Source: CAYWHE01 sp964458125 (GTDB lineage: Bacteria > Bacteroidota > Bacteroidia > AKYH767-A > OLB10). From it: a DNA stretch of 18,696 nucleotides. Under the pieces are notes generated by a model. The model saw only the letters and a list, made by a program, of their open reading frames with translations. It was not told the origin of the DNA and searched no databases. The position numbers and the translations under genes were made by a program. The stretch covers positions 1-18,696 of the forward strand of contig CAYWHE010000068.1 in the NCBI GenBank assembly GCA_964458125.1, written 5' to 3'. Shown here piece after piece: positions 1-6,588 of this stretch (position 1 is its first letter; each line of letters opens with the position of its first letter).

Positions 1-258
1 GTCGCCATGCGCATGGTCAATACCCGTATTTCTTGCTGCACCCCTTTCCTGGTTTACCGTTTTAATATACCGGAGGTTTTTAAAATTGAATCCGGCGATG
101 ATTTCCTCGGTGTTATCGGTGCTGCCGTCATCCACCACAATCACTTCAAAATTTTTATAATGCTGGTTGAAAACAGACTGCAGGGTGCGCCTGATAAAGT
201 CGGCCCGGTTGTATGTCGGGATGATTACAGTAAAGAAAAGGTCATGCTGCATATACAT
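1..258 (-). CDS. Glycosyltransferase family 2, N-terminal part (3' end beyond window)
   Basis: The first 86 codons of a GT2 glycosyltransferase are present; the rest lies beyond the left edge. GT2 enzymes transfer a sugar from a nucleotide sugar to an acceptor at the cytoplasmic side of the membrane. Visible GT-A fold features are the opening strand TVIIPTYNRADF (residues 10-21), the nucleotide-binding VVDDGSTDN (41-49), and the QERGAARNTG segment (70-79) that precedes the metal-binding DxD, which itself falls just outside the window. The start was placed at the ATG at 258; an ATG two codons later (252) is equally possible. Either overlaps the end of the upstream GT4 gene (stop at 242) by 11-17 bases, so the two are probably translationally coupled. 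Donor and acceptor cannot be inferred. Confidence 0.9.
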   Translation of the reverse strand, partial: MYMQHDLFFTVIIPTYNRADFIRRTLQSVFNQHYKNFEVIVVDDGSTDNTEEIIAGFNFKNLRYIKTVNQERGAARNTGIDHAHGD

Positions 259-1351
259 GTGCTAATGAATCGAGCATGTTGCGTATGCCGAATAATTTTC
301 CAACATCTTCTTTTCCACGGGGTATCAGCCGGCTGCAAAGATCAGGATTTTCCAGCAATTCCACGACGGCATGTTCAATGGCAGCACTGTCGCGGTATGG
401 AACCACAAGGGCATTCACATGATCCCGGATGAATTCCGGCGCCACACCCGAAAGGGTGAAAACAGAAGGGATCCCCGCAGCCAGAGCCTCCACGTAGGTC
501 TGCCCGAAAGCTTCGGAATGCCGGTCTACCGGCACATGCACATGCACATCAAACAACCGGTAAAGATTCACCAGGTCGTTTTCAAAAGGAATTTCCAGGT
601 AGCTGTCCTCCGGCAGGATTTGGAGCAAAGCCGAAATTTTTTCCTTGTATTTTCCGGTGGCGTTGGCGAGTATAAGCAAGGCATCAGGATAGACCGCGAG
701 CAGGTTCCGGAAGGCTTCCACCGTATACTGTATGCCCTTGAGTTCAATATACCTGGAAATCACACCAATCACCGGATGCCTTCCTTTTGCATTATACTTT
801 TTTTCCAGTTTCCGGACGTTGCCGGGATCCGGAGACTGAAAAGCCGCCAGGTCAAAGCCGTGGTGTATCAGGACAATTTTTTCTTCCGGCACCTGCTCCC
901 GCTCCATCAGTACCTGCTTCACGTTTTCACTGGTGGCTACAATTTTAGTGGCCATCCTGTTTATCCATTTATCGTACCGTACGGCGTGGGGATGGTATAC
1001 GTGATGAGAAGTGGCATGATGCCGGGTATAAATCCGCTGTCGCACGCCCGCCATCTTTGCTGCCAGCAAACCGGCCATACCGGCATCCAGCAGGTGGGCA
1101 TGCACGGTTTCTATTTTTTCCTTTTTCAGGTAGTTCCGGATGCGCATCACCGCTGCCGGAAAATCCTTTTTCCCGCGGTAGCTCACCGGCAACACCTTTA
1201 TTTTTTCCAAGAGCAGAAATTTTTCCATTTCCGATTCTCCCGGATACAGCAGGATGAAATGGATATCAAAGCGGTCCTTCAGCCCGCCTGCAATCCATTC
1301 AAAGGCCAGCGCCTTGTTAATGTTGGAAAGTATGAGGGCGACCTTCTTCAT
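242..1351 (-). CDS. Glycosyltransferase family 4 (GT-B fold)
   Basis: This 369-residue protein has the length and two-domain layout of a retaining GT-B glycosyltransferase. The N-terminal acceptor domain opens with KKVALILSNINKALAFEW and contains HAHLLDAGMAG (residues 84-94). The C-terminal nucleotide-sugar domain begins near VIGVISRYIELKGI (194-207), where R200 and K205 match the usual phosphate-binding pair. It ends with the GT4 signature ExFGxxxxEAxAxGxP, seen here as EAFGQTYVEALAAGIP (280-295), with E280 and E288 as the E-x7-E residues. No signal peptide or membrane segment is visible, so it is probably cytoplasmic or peripheral on the inner membrane. It starts three bases after the FkbM gene stop and overlaps the next GT2 gene, consistent with one operon. 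Sugar specificity is unknown. Confidence 0.93.
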   Translation of the reverse strand: MKKVALILSNINKALAFEWIAGGLKDRFDIHFILLYPGESEMEKFLLLEKIKVLPVSYRGKKDFPAAVMRIRNYLKKEKIETVHAHLLDAGMAGLLAAKMAGVRQRIYTRHHATSHHVYHPHAVRYDKWINRMATKIVATSENVKQVLMEREQVPEEKIVLIHHGFDLAAFQSPDPGNVRKLEKKYNAKGRHPVIGVISRYIELKGIQYTVEAFRNLLAVYPDALLILANATGKYKEKISALLQILPEDSYLEIPFENDLVNLYRLFDVHVHVPVDRHSEAFGQTYVEALAAGIPSVFTLSGVAPEFIRDHVNALVVPYRDSAAIEHAVVELLENPDLCSRLIPRGKEDVGKLFGIRNMLDSLAHVYAA

Positions 1352-1354
1352 GGA

Positions 1355-2215
1355 TCAGGATAAAGGTTCTGCAATAATATCATAATGTTCCCGGCCCGCA
1401 TCTCCGTGTTCCACTCCCGCTCTTCGTATACTGTAACCGTATTTCCGGATGATTTCGTGCAGCTCTTCGGCCGATGAACCCTGCCGATGCAGGTTCTGCC
1501 GGTCCACCTCCACAAACAAGACCGGGTGAAAGCTGGTGCAGGTGTAGGAAGCGCCTTTCAGTACATTGGTTTCAAATCCTTCCACGTCAATTTTGACCAG
1601 GTCAACTTTCGATATGTTTTCCTTCCTGACAAATTCATCCAGGGTGAGTGCCTGTACGGCACTGCTCCCGCTTTGTTGCTGCCTGTGCATGAAAATACCA
1701 CCGCTGTTCCTGTTGGTTGCCTCCTCGAAAAACAATGTTTCCGGTTTATCCGATAAGGCCAGTTGTTCAACCCGGATCGTTTTAAAGTTATTGAGTGAGC
1801 AGTTTTGAAGACATTTCCGGTAATTCTCCGGGACCGGCTCAAATCCGATCACCTTGCCTCCGGGACCGGACAGGCGGGCAAACTGAAGGAGCGTTTCACC
1901 GATATTGGTACCGATATCGAGGATCGTCATTCCTTCCTTCACCAGCGGATAAAGTCCTTCCCGCACTTCCACGTTCAGCCCGAAATAAAGCACCCACTCC
2001 ATGTATTCCGACAAATCGAGGCGGAAATGAATCCCTTGCCTGACGACGGTCCTGTACGTTCCAGGCGGATATTGGTAGTTTTGGGGAATACACTTTACTA
2101 AAATATGATCATACCCCCTATTCACCGTCATCCGGGCCAGCAGGGGCTCCAGTACGGGTAAGCGGAAAACATTCCTGAAAAGGTTAAAAAACCGGGTACG
2201 TAAAGGTATTTCCAT
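1355..2215 (-). CDS. FkbM family SAM-dependent methyltransferase
   Basis: This is a 286-residue class I methyltransferase of the FkbM type, a family that often O-methylates sugars or hydroxyls in polysaccharide and natural-product pathways. SAM-binding motif I is ILDIGTNIGE (98-107), followed by GFEPVPE (124-130) and the family hallmark LVKIDVEGFE (206-215), with HPVLFVEVD (230-238) on the next strand. The frame is open to an ATG at 2278, but that start would overlap the upstream GT2 gene by 53 bases. The ATG at 2215 lies 10 bases after that gene's stop and was chosen. Residues 1-95 form an N-terminal extension before the fold, as is common in the family. It probably decorates the glycan made by neighbouring transferases; the methylated position is unknown. 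Confidence 0.92.
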   Translation of the reverse strand: MEIPLRTRFFNLFRNVFRLPVLEPLLARMTVNRGYDHILVKCIPQNYQYPPGTYRTVVRQGIHFRLDLSEYMEWVLYFGLNVEVREGLYPLVKEGMTILDIGTNIGETLLQFARLSGPGGKVIGFEPVPENYRKCLQNCSLNNFKTIRVEQLALSDKPETLFFEEATNRNSGGIFMHRQQQSGSSAVQALTLDEFVRKENISKVDLVKIDVEGFETNVLKGASYTCTSFHPVLFVEVDRQNLHRQGSSAEELHEIIRKYGYSIRRAGVEHGDAGREHYDIIAEPLS

Positions 2216-2225
2216 AAGATGAAAG

Positions 2226-3164
2226 TCAGATTTTCCTGTCCGTAAATATCCGTCCAAGCCCGAAGATAAGCAATTCATAAAACCGGTAACGCAGCTTAAC
2301 CGGAATCAGCCTGAAAACGTTAAAATGGTCTATGGCATTTACGAAGAGCGGCCTGCTGATCAGGTCAAGCAATATTTTTTTGATTCCTGCCGGTGAACTG
2401 AAATGCATTCGCCTGTTGATGGTCATGTAATGCGGATTCAAGTTGCGGAGGATGTCGTAACCCATCGTGTATTGCCTGTTGCGGATGATATAGGAACGGC
2501 AGGTGATCAGATCCATGTGATACCCGACGGCTGCCTTGTTGTAATACACCGGTATGGATTCCAGGAAGGCCCTGTAAACCAGGTCCAGGTCTTCCGCATC
2601 ACGGAGTCTTTCATCAAAGCCATCCAGGCGGTTATAAACTGAACGACTCAGGGTAACATTAGCCGAAGTCATGTACAGGTCATCCGCACACAGCGGGTTG
2701 GGGGCCGATTCAATCTGCCTTTTCCACTGCCCGCTGATAAAACATTTATATCGCTGGATATCCGTTTTCATGAGGGGTTCGTCTTCCAGCTGACTACCCA
2801 CGCAAATGGTTCCGGGATGCTGACGGTGATGAAGCAGGTGGGCGGCAAGCGTTTCCGGCAACACGCGCATGTCATCATCCAGGAACCAGAGCAGCTCATT
2901 GACGGACTCCCGGACACCACGGTTTTTAGCGGAAGCCCTCCCTTTGTTTTCCTGGTGTATGATTCGCCAGGAATACTTCAGGTCCAGATTTTTAATGACC
3001 TGTTCCGGCTGGTCCGTCGATCCGTCATCGATGACCAGTAACTCCCAGTCCCGCTCCGGCAGGGCTTCCAGTGATTTCAGCAAACGGGGAATTTTACCGG
3101 TGCCGTTAAAGGTAATGACAATAATGCTTGTTTTCAAGGCGCCGGATGAAAGGTCGGTTACCAT
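2226..3164 (-). CDS. Glycosyltransferase family 2
   Basis: This 312-residue GT2 enzyme has all landmark positions. They are the opening strand TSIIVITFN (12-20), VIDDGSTD (44-51), the ENKGRASAKNRG segment (72-83), and the metal-binding cluster FLDDDM (94-99). DAEDLDLVYRA (189-199) supplies the likely catalytic base at E191 or D192. The last third (about 240-312) is basic and hydrophobic without a clear transmembrane helix. The start ATG overlaps the upstream gene's stop by 7 bases (3158-3164), and no alternative upstream start is needed; this overlap suggests translational coupling. The DDD triplet and ED motif resemble enzymes extending glycan chains, but donor and linkage cannot be told from sequence alone. 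Confidence 0.93.
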   Translation of the reverse strand: MVTDLSSGALKTSIIVITFNGTGKIPRLLKSLEALPERDWELLVIDDGSTDQPEQVIKNLDLKYSWRIIHQENKGRASAKNRGVRESVNELLWFLDDDMRVLPETLAAHLLHHRQHPGTICVGSQLEDEPLMKTDIQRYKCFISGQWKRQIESAPNPLCADDLYMTSANVTLSRSVYNRLDGFDERLRDAEDLDLVYRAFLESIPVYYNKAAVGYHMDLITCRSYIIRNRQYTMGYDILRNLNPHYMTINRRMHFSSPAGIKKILLDLISRPLFVNAIDHFNVFRLIPVKLRYRFYELLIFGLGRIFTDRKI

Positions 3165-3976
3165 TTAATGCCAAGTTTTCGGGCAATAACCTGGTAGGCA
3201 GGCCTCATGGATAAAGGTGTGGCTATATACAACTTCCGGAAGACCTCTTCCTTCCGGGTTTCCACCGGACGCCTGCCGGTATCCAGCCGGATATTGTTCT
3301 TCCGGGCCAGGCGGATGGCATCAAGCATCCATTTTCCCTTCGTGACTGCTCCTCCGATATACATGATGGGACCGTGAATACCTTCCTTCCCTTTGGTTTC
3401 CATCACGCACAGGGAAATAAAATCCCTGGCGCTGGCGCGTTGAGACCCGTTGATTTCAAATTCCCACGGATTTTCACCATCCACCAGCAGATCAAGCAGG
3501 GACTGACGTTTCCAGATGGCTGTCTGCAGGTTGATATAATATCGTCCTCCAGTCCGCACCTTCGCCAGGTCAGGATATCCCGGCAAAGGATCATAGGGAT
3601 AATAACTGTTATAGCGGGAAGGAAAACAACCCAGCCTTAAAAAGTCGGCATGCTCCTGCCTGGCCACTTCAAACAACCGGTTGATGGCCTCATTATTAAC
3701 CGGCTCATAAATAAAATAATCCTCCAGGATCAGCAGTATGTAATCATCGGTCAGTTGTTCCAGTGCAGCTTTGAGTTCTGAGGACCAGTTCCGCTCCGGA
3801 CCGGTCCGGATAACCGACACCCGGGCATCAGGGTGACTTCCCTTATTGGTAAACAGGTAAACAGGCGACTGACAATCGGGCCAGAACTTAAATAAAAAGG
3901 AAAAGAAGGGCGCCCATAAATCCTGGTATTTATCACAAGAAGGAACGATAATGGTATGCTGGGTACCGGATGGCAT
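3158..3976 (-). CDS. Putative glycosyltransferase-like protein, family unassigned
   Basis: This 272-residue protein has no standard GT2 or GT4 signature, but its layout resembles a nucleotide-diphospho-sugar transferase fold. It opens with a strand ending in VPSCDKYQDLW (11-21), then PVYLFTN (38-44), then DDYILLILEDYFI (77-89). In that last segment LED at 84-86 could act as the DxD-like metal site. Later blocks are QTAIWKR (151-157) and NPWEFE (169-174), the second carrying acidic residues that could be catalytic. From memory, similar proteins with S-C-D-K-Y near the start and W-E-F-E near the end occur in Bacteroidota polysaccharide clusters, usually labelled hypothetical or glycosyltransferase. 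No signal peptide or membrane helix is seen. It overlaps the next GT2 by 7 bases. Sugar-transfer function is inferred from fold-like features and context. Confidence 0.75.
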   Translation of the reverse strand: MPSGTQHTIIVPSCDKYQDLWAPFFSFLFKFWPDCQSPVYLFTNKGSHPDARVSVIRTGPERNWSSELKAALEQLTDDYILLILEDYFIYEPVNNEAINRLFEVARQEHADFLRLGCFPSRYNSYYPYDPLPGYPDLAKVRTGGRYYINLQTAIWKRQSLLDLLVDGENPWEFEINGSQRASARDFISLCVMETKGKEGIHGPIMYIGGAVTKGKWMLDAIRLARKNNIRLDTGRRPVETRKEEVFRKLYIATPLSMRPAYQVIARKLGIKW

Positions 3977-4011
3977 GAAATCGTTTAGAGGAGTGAATTA
4001 TCCCGCAGCAG

Positions 4012-4091
4012 GCAACGGGGCATCATATTTATTGTTTTTCATTCGCCGCAAGCAACAGGGCATCGTACCAATTATTTTTCACTCGCTGCAA
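4012..4091. repeat. Two imperfect 40-bp tandem repeat units
   Basis: Two adjacent 40-base units (4012-4051 and 4052-4091) match at 32 of 40 positions. A partial third start follows (GCAGCGGGA, 4092-4100), and a related fragment precedes them (CCGCAGCAG, 4003-4011). The right junction forms a perfect inverted repeat CGCTGC-AA-GCAGCG (4084-4097). Because 40 is not a multiple of 3, the units are read in different frames by the minus-strand ORF that ends within unit one. The array sits between the unassigned glycosyltransferase-like gene and the small ORF. It could be an intergenic mRNA structure or a simple duplication. Confidence 0.75.
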
Positions 4092-4364
4092 GCAGCGGGA
4101 ACTCACCCTAAGACAGGAAATCAGGAGTGTAAAAATATCCGCAAACACATCTGCACTTGAACGATCGCGAAGGTAATTCTTAAATTTATGACGGCCAAGC
4201 CATTTACCCCGTTCGTGCAATTCATTTCGCTCTTCCGGCCAGACCGCCCATTTTTCAAGGCGGGCACGTTCTTCCATGGCCAAAAAGTCGTATTCCGGTA
4301 TGGTCTTCCTGAACTCCTCCCGGATACGGCAAACGGAAAGCGAAGTCCTCATGTCCCCCGGCAT
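4029..4364 (-). CDS. Small hypothetical protein, possible gene remnant
   Basis: This open frame of 111 codons lies between two glycosyltransferase genes, and I do not recognise it. The predicted protein is charged in its first 75 residues (FRKTIPEYDF, EERARLEKW, RHKFKNYLRD), with one moderately hydrophobic stretch, FADIFTLLISCL, at about 75-86. Codon choice looks like that of its neighbours, which argues mildly for a real gene, but no promoter or ribosome site is visible and there are two candidate starts (4364 and 4352). Its last 21 or so codons lie inside a 40-bp tandem duplication, and the stop codon falls in the second unit it reads, so the C-terminus may be a product of that duplication. 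It could be a decayed end of a larger transferase or a spurious frame. Confidence 0.4.
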   Translation of the reverse strand: MPGDMRTSLSVCRIREEFRKTIPEYDFLAMEERARLEKWAVWPEERNELHERGKWLGRHKFKNYLRDRSSADVFADIFTLLISCLRVSSRCLQRVKNNWYDALLLAANEKQ

Positions 4365-4449
4365 TTACAGACCCTTCATCCATTATCCTATAGGAAGGAC
4401 CAGGTTCGGGATCAGATCATCACAGGATTTCGTCCGGGATCCTGCCTCT

Positions 4450-5469
4450 TTAATCGGGGTGATTTCTTTTTTTTCTGAACCAATTTAATATCCAGCCTGG
4501 AATCCACCGATTACGGAAATTTAACTTCCGGAAATATTTCCGTTCCTCCGGGTTGAGCAGGTTCCTGTCAATCTCACTAAAAAAAAGAGAGGCCTTCATC
4601 CGTTCATTAGCGGCATAAAACTCATCTCCAAGCAAAAACAAGGAGTAGTTCATCGCTTTTACCAGGGATAACCCGGTAACCGGTGGTGGAATATCGAAAT
4701 AATATTCCTTATCCGGTATATAAAGGTTTTCCATCAACCTGCACAGTCCTTCCTGCCCGGTTTGTTTACCGATGGAATAACAGATGGTGGCCCGTTCGGT
4801 TTGAAAGGTCATTCCTCCGCGAATGGTTTTGGATTCCCCGTGAAACCGGAAATGCACCAGAAGATCAGGAATTTCCATGATGTGTGTGATTCCATAATGG
4901 ATTAGGTAACGCATATACCATTCCGAATCAAAGGTATAATCCAGTTTTTCATTCAGCAGCCCAAGGGTATCGTAACATTCCTTTCTGAAATACATGGCGG
5001 GTTGGGGAACAACTCCCGAACCGATGGTTTTTTCGGCAGATTCCCTGACCACGTTTCGCGATCTCCACAGTTCACCGTGGTCATTGAAATAGGCAATTTT
5101 TCCAATCACCGCATTTACCTCCCGGGATTCAAAACTCCGTGCAACGGCAAAAAGTGATCCCGGCTCGAGGTAATCATCGCTGTTCAGCCAGCTGATCACT
5201 TCTCCGGTGGCCCTTCGAAGGCCTTTGTTAACAGCCTGTGCCTGCCCTTCATCCTTTTCCGAAACCCACCAGGACAACCGGGAAGCATACCTGCTGATGA
5301 TGCCGGTTGATCCGTCCGTACTTCCTCCGTCCACGATCATGTATTCCAGATTCGGGTAATCCTGATCCAGCACCGATTTTATTGTTTGTTCCAGGTAAGG
5401 AGACTGGTTCAGGCTCGGGGTAATCAGGGTGATCCTGGGGTAAGTATTCGTGGAGGTCTTCTCGCTCAT
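4450..5469 (-). CDS. Glycosyltransferase family 2 (WcaA-like)
   Basis: This 339-residue GT2 enzyme has the opening strand ITLITPSLNQSPYLEQTI (13-30), IVDGGSTDGS (45-54), EGQAQAVNKGL (74-84) and the metal site SWLNSDDYLEPG (93-104), where D98 and D99 stand for the DxD. The D-G-G-S-T-D and L-N-S-D-D variants are typical of the branch acting in exopolysaccharide and O-antigen assembly. The carboxy end is basic (WFRKKRN) and may help it sit at the inner membrane. The ATG at 5469 follows a TAnnTTTG box with 32 bases between, so it may head its own transcript. The stop lies 85 bases before the small ORF. Sugar specificity is unknown. Confidence 0.93.
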   Translation of the reverse strand: MSEKTSTNTYPRITLITPSLNQSPYLEQTIKSVLDQDYPNLEYMIVDGGSTDGSTGIISRYASRLSWWVSEKDEGQAQAVNKGLRRATGEVISWLNSDDYLEPGSLFAVARSFESREVNAVIGKIAYFNDHGELWRSRNVVRESAEKTIGSGVVPQPAMYFRKECYDTLGLLNEKLDYTFDSEWYMRYLIHYGITHIMEIPDLLVHFRFHGESKTIRGGMTFQTERATICYSIGKQTGQEGLCRLMENLYIPDKEYYFDIPPPVTGLSLVKAMNYSLFLLGDEFYAANERMKASLFFSEIDRNLLNPEERKYFRKLNFRNRWIPGWILNWFRKKRNHPD

Positions 5470-5501
5470 AGACAGTTTCAGCAGACTTCTGATTAAAAGT
5501 A

Positions 5502-5509
5502 CAAAGCTA
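5502..5509 (-). promoter_or_regulatory. Candidate -7 box for the GT2 gene at 4450-5469
   Basis: On the minus strand this reads TAGCTTTG, a full match to the Bacteroidota -7 consensus TAnnTTTG. It lies 32 bases before the ATG, giving a predicted short leader of about 25 bases. No TTG is seen at the usual distance upstream; one occurs 12 bases above, which is closer than normal. The 84-bp gap holding it separates this gene from the methyltransferase upstream. Confidence 0.45.
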
Positions 5510-5553
5510 ATTTATAACCGGCAAGCCATAACCATATCTTCTCATCTCTCCAT

Positions 5554-6291
5554 TTATCGCATCCCCGTTCTCTTTTTAATTGCCCGAAGCAGGGAACGGG
5601 TAAAAACGGAAAGCGCTACGGGAAGTGAAACCTCCCCTTGTTCATAATCCCTGATCTTTCTGATCCGGGCATTGAACAGGTCAGGATGGATCCGGGCTGA
5701 AGACGAGGGCTTGAATCCATATTTTTCCGCTATTTCCGGTTTGGTCACCAGGAACATATTTTGCCTGTACCAGACATCGACCTTGCTGTTATCCCAAAAA
5801 CGGTCCCTCAGGATATCGTAAAAATCAAAACCATGCTGCCGGAATTTTTCCGCCCACCAGGAGGGCCATTGTTCATTGAGGTGATGCTGTCCTCCCTGCC
5901 CGGGAACGGCGGCGGAAAAAATAATGATGTCGGAGAGCCGGACCAATGAATGGACAAAATTACCGGCCGCAGCCTCCCCCAGGTGTTCTGCAACTTCCAG
6001 CGAGATCACCAGGTCATACCTGCGGTTCAGCGTGACCGGTTTTTCCAGGTCTGCCGCTATAAAGTGAGCCGGTGAAATGTACAGGTTGCCCCGATCCACA
6101 TAATCCCCGTCAATACCGGAATAGTCGGTGATCCCCGCTTTCTCAAAAACGGCCAGCCAGGAACCCAGCCCACATCCCACATCGGCAACCGACTTCGGAT
6201 GAAAAAGAGAAACCAGGTAGGGTACCACTTCGGCAGCAGCACCGGTATTGTGCACATTGACGGTATGCCGGTAACGCAGCGCTGGTCTCAT
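5554..6291 (-). CDS. Class I SAM-dependent methyltransferase
   Basis: This 245-residue soluble protein has the Rossmann-fold methyltransferase signature. Motif I is VADVGCGLGSW (35-45), with D37, G39, G41 and G43. The acidic residue ending strand 2 is D61 in YSGIDGDY (57-64). A loop LDVG-type equivalent follows at FIAADLEKP (77-85), and motif IV is DLVISLEVAEHL (93-104). The EVAEH variant is common in methyltransferases placed inside glycan clusters, where they modify sugars or cap chains; the substrate here is not known. The ATG at 6291 is fixed by an in-frame stop three codons upstream (6298-6300). It overlaps by ATGA the end of a short upstream frame. The final 55 residues are basic and lie outside the core fold. 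Confidence 0.9.
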   Translation of the reverse strand: MRPALRYRHTVNVHNTGAAAEVVPYLVSLFHPKSVADVGCGLGSWLAVFEKAGITDYSGIDGDYVDRGNLYISPAHFIAADLEKPVTLNRRYDLVISLEVAEHLGEAAAGNFVHSLVRLSDIIIFSAAVPGQGGQHHLNEQWPSWWAEKFRQHGFDFYDILRDRFWDNSKVDVWYRQNMFLVTKPEIAEKYGFKPSSSARIHPDLFNARIRKIRDYEQGEVSLPVALSVFTRSLLRAIKKRTGMR

Positions 6292-6362
6292 CCTTTTCTA
6301 TGGAGCCGTATGTAAATCGTTTTCCTGTCCGGAAATTTGCCGCCGGCAGACTCCCTTGGCAT
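6288..6362 (-). CDS. Possible 24-codon leader ORF coupled to the methyltransferase gene
   Basis: An ATG at 6362 opens a 24-codon frame (starting MPRESAGGK, ending RLHRKG) whose TGA overlaps the methyltransferase ATG as ATGA. The ATG lies 17 bases after a perfect TAnnTTTG box at 6380-6387, a distance similar to other box-to-start distances in this window. The frame remains open upstream to 6524, but the promoter box would lie inside that longer version. The peptide matches nothing I recognise. It may be a leader used for translational coupling, or it may be chance. Confidence 0.25.
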   Translation of the reverse strand: MPRESAGGKFPDRKTIYIRLHRKG

Positions 6363-6379
6363 GACCGGCTCAACCTGCG

Positions 6380-6387
6380 CAAAATTA
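6380..6387 (-). promoter_or_regulatory. Candidate -7 box upstream of the methyltransferase
   Basis: The minus strand reads TAATTTTG, a full match to TAnnTTTG. It sits 88 bases before the methyltransferase ATG and 17 bases before the ATG of the possible leader ORF. A TTG occurs 11 bases upstream, closer than the usual -33 position. The stretch 6292-6588 has no other supported gene; the remainder (6388-6588) shows only a weak 5-bp inverted repeat (6554-6567) without a T-run. Confidence 0.45.
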
Positions 6388-6588
6388 ATTAAAATCATCA
6401 AGGCTGTCTGAATTTCCTGCTTCCTCCGCTTTAAAAATTCACCGCTCTTCCCGCCGATCCGTTTTTCCATGCATTTGATCTTCCCGCCAGGCTTTGACGT
6501 CCGGTTCAATACTGAAGCGACCACCTGCAGCCAGTCATTCCCGGGCAGGAATTATCCGGTGACGGATCAAGAAGATGACCTGCCGCCA

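Noticed and set aside
371..1363. A 330-codon plus-strand frame opposite the GT4 gene
   Set aside because: The minus-strand GT4 protein has clear family motifs over its whole length. The opposite frame gives a His-rich, motif-free translation expected of an antisense shadow.
2216..2278. Upstream ATG at 2278 for the FkbM methyltransferase
   Set aside because: It would overlap the preceding GT2 gene by 53 bases and add 21 residues without family similarity. The ATG at 2215 lies 10 bases after that gene's stop.
6288..6524. The 78-codon version of the frame upstream of the methyltransferase
   Set aside because: The TAnnTTTG box at 6380-6387 would lie inside it and no similarity is recognised. 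Only the short 24-codon version is kept, at low confidence.
6554..6567. A 5-bp inverted repeat (ATCCG and CGGAT, loop GTGA) after the GTG-start GT2 gene
   Set aside because: The stem is short and AT-containing, with no T-run following on the minus strand, so it is not a convincing terminator.
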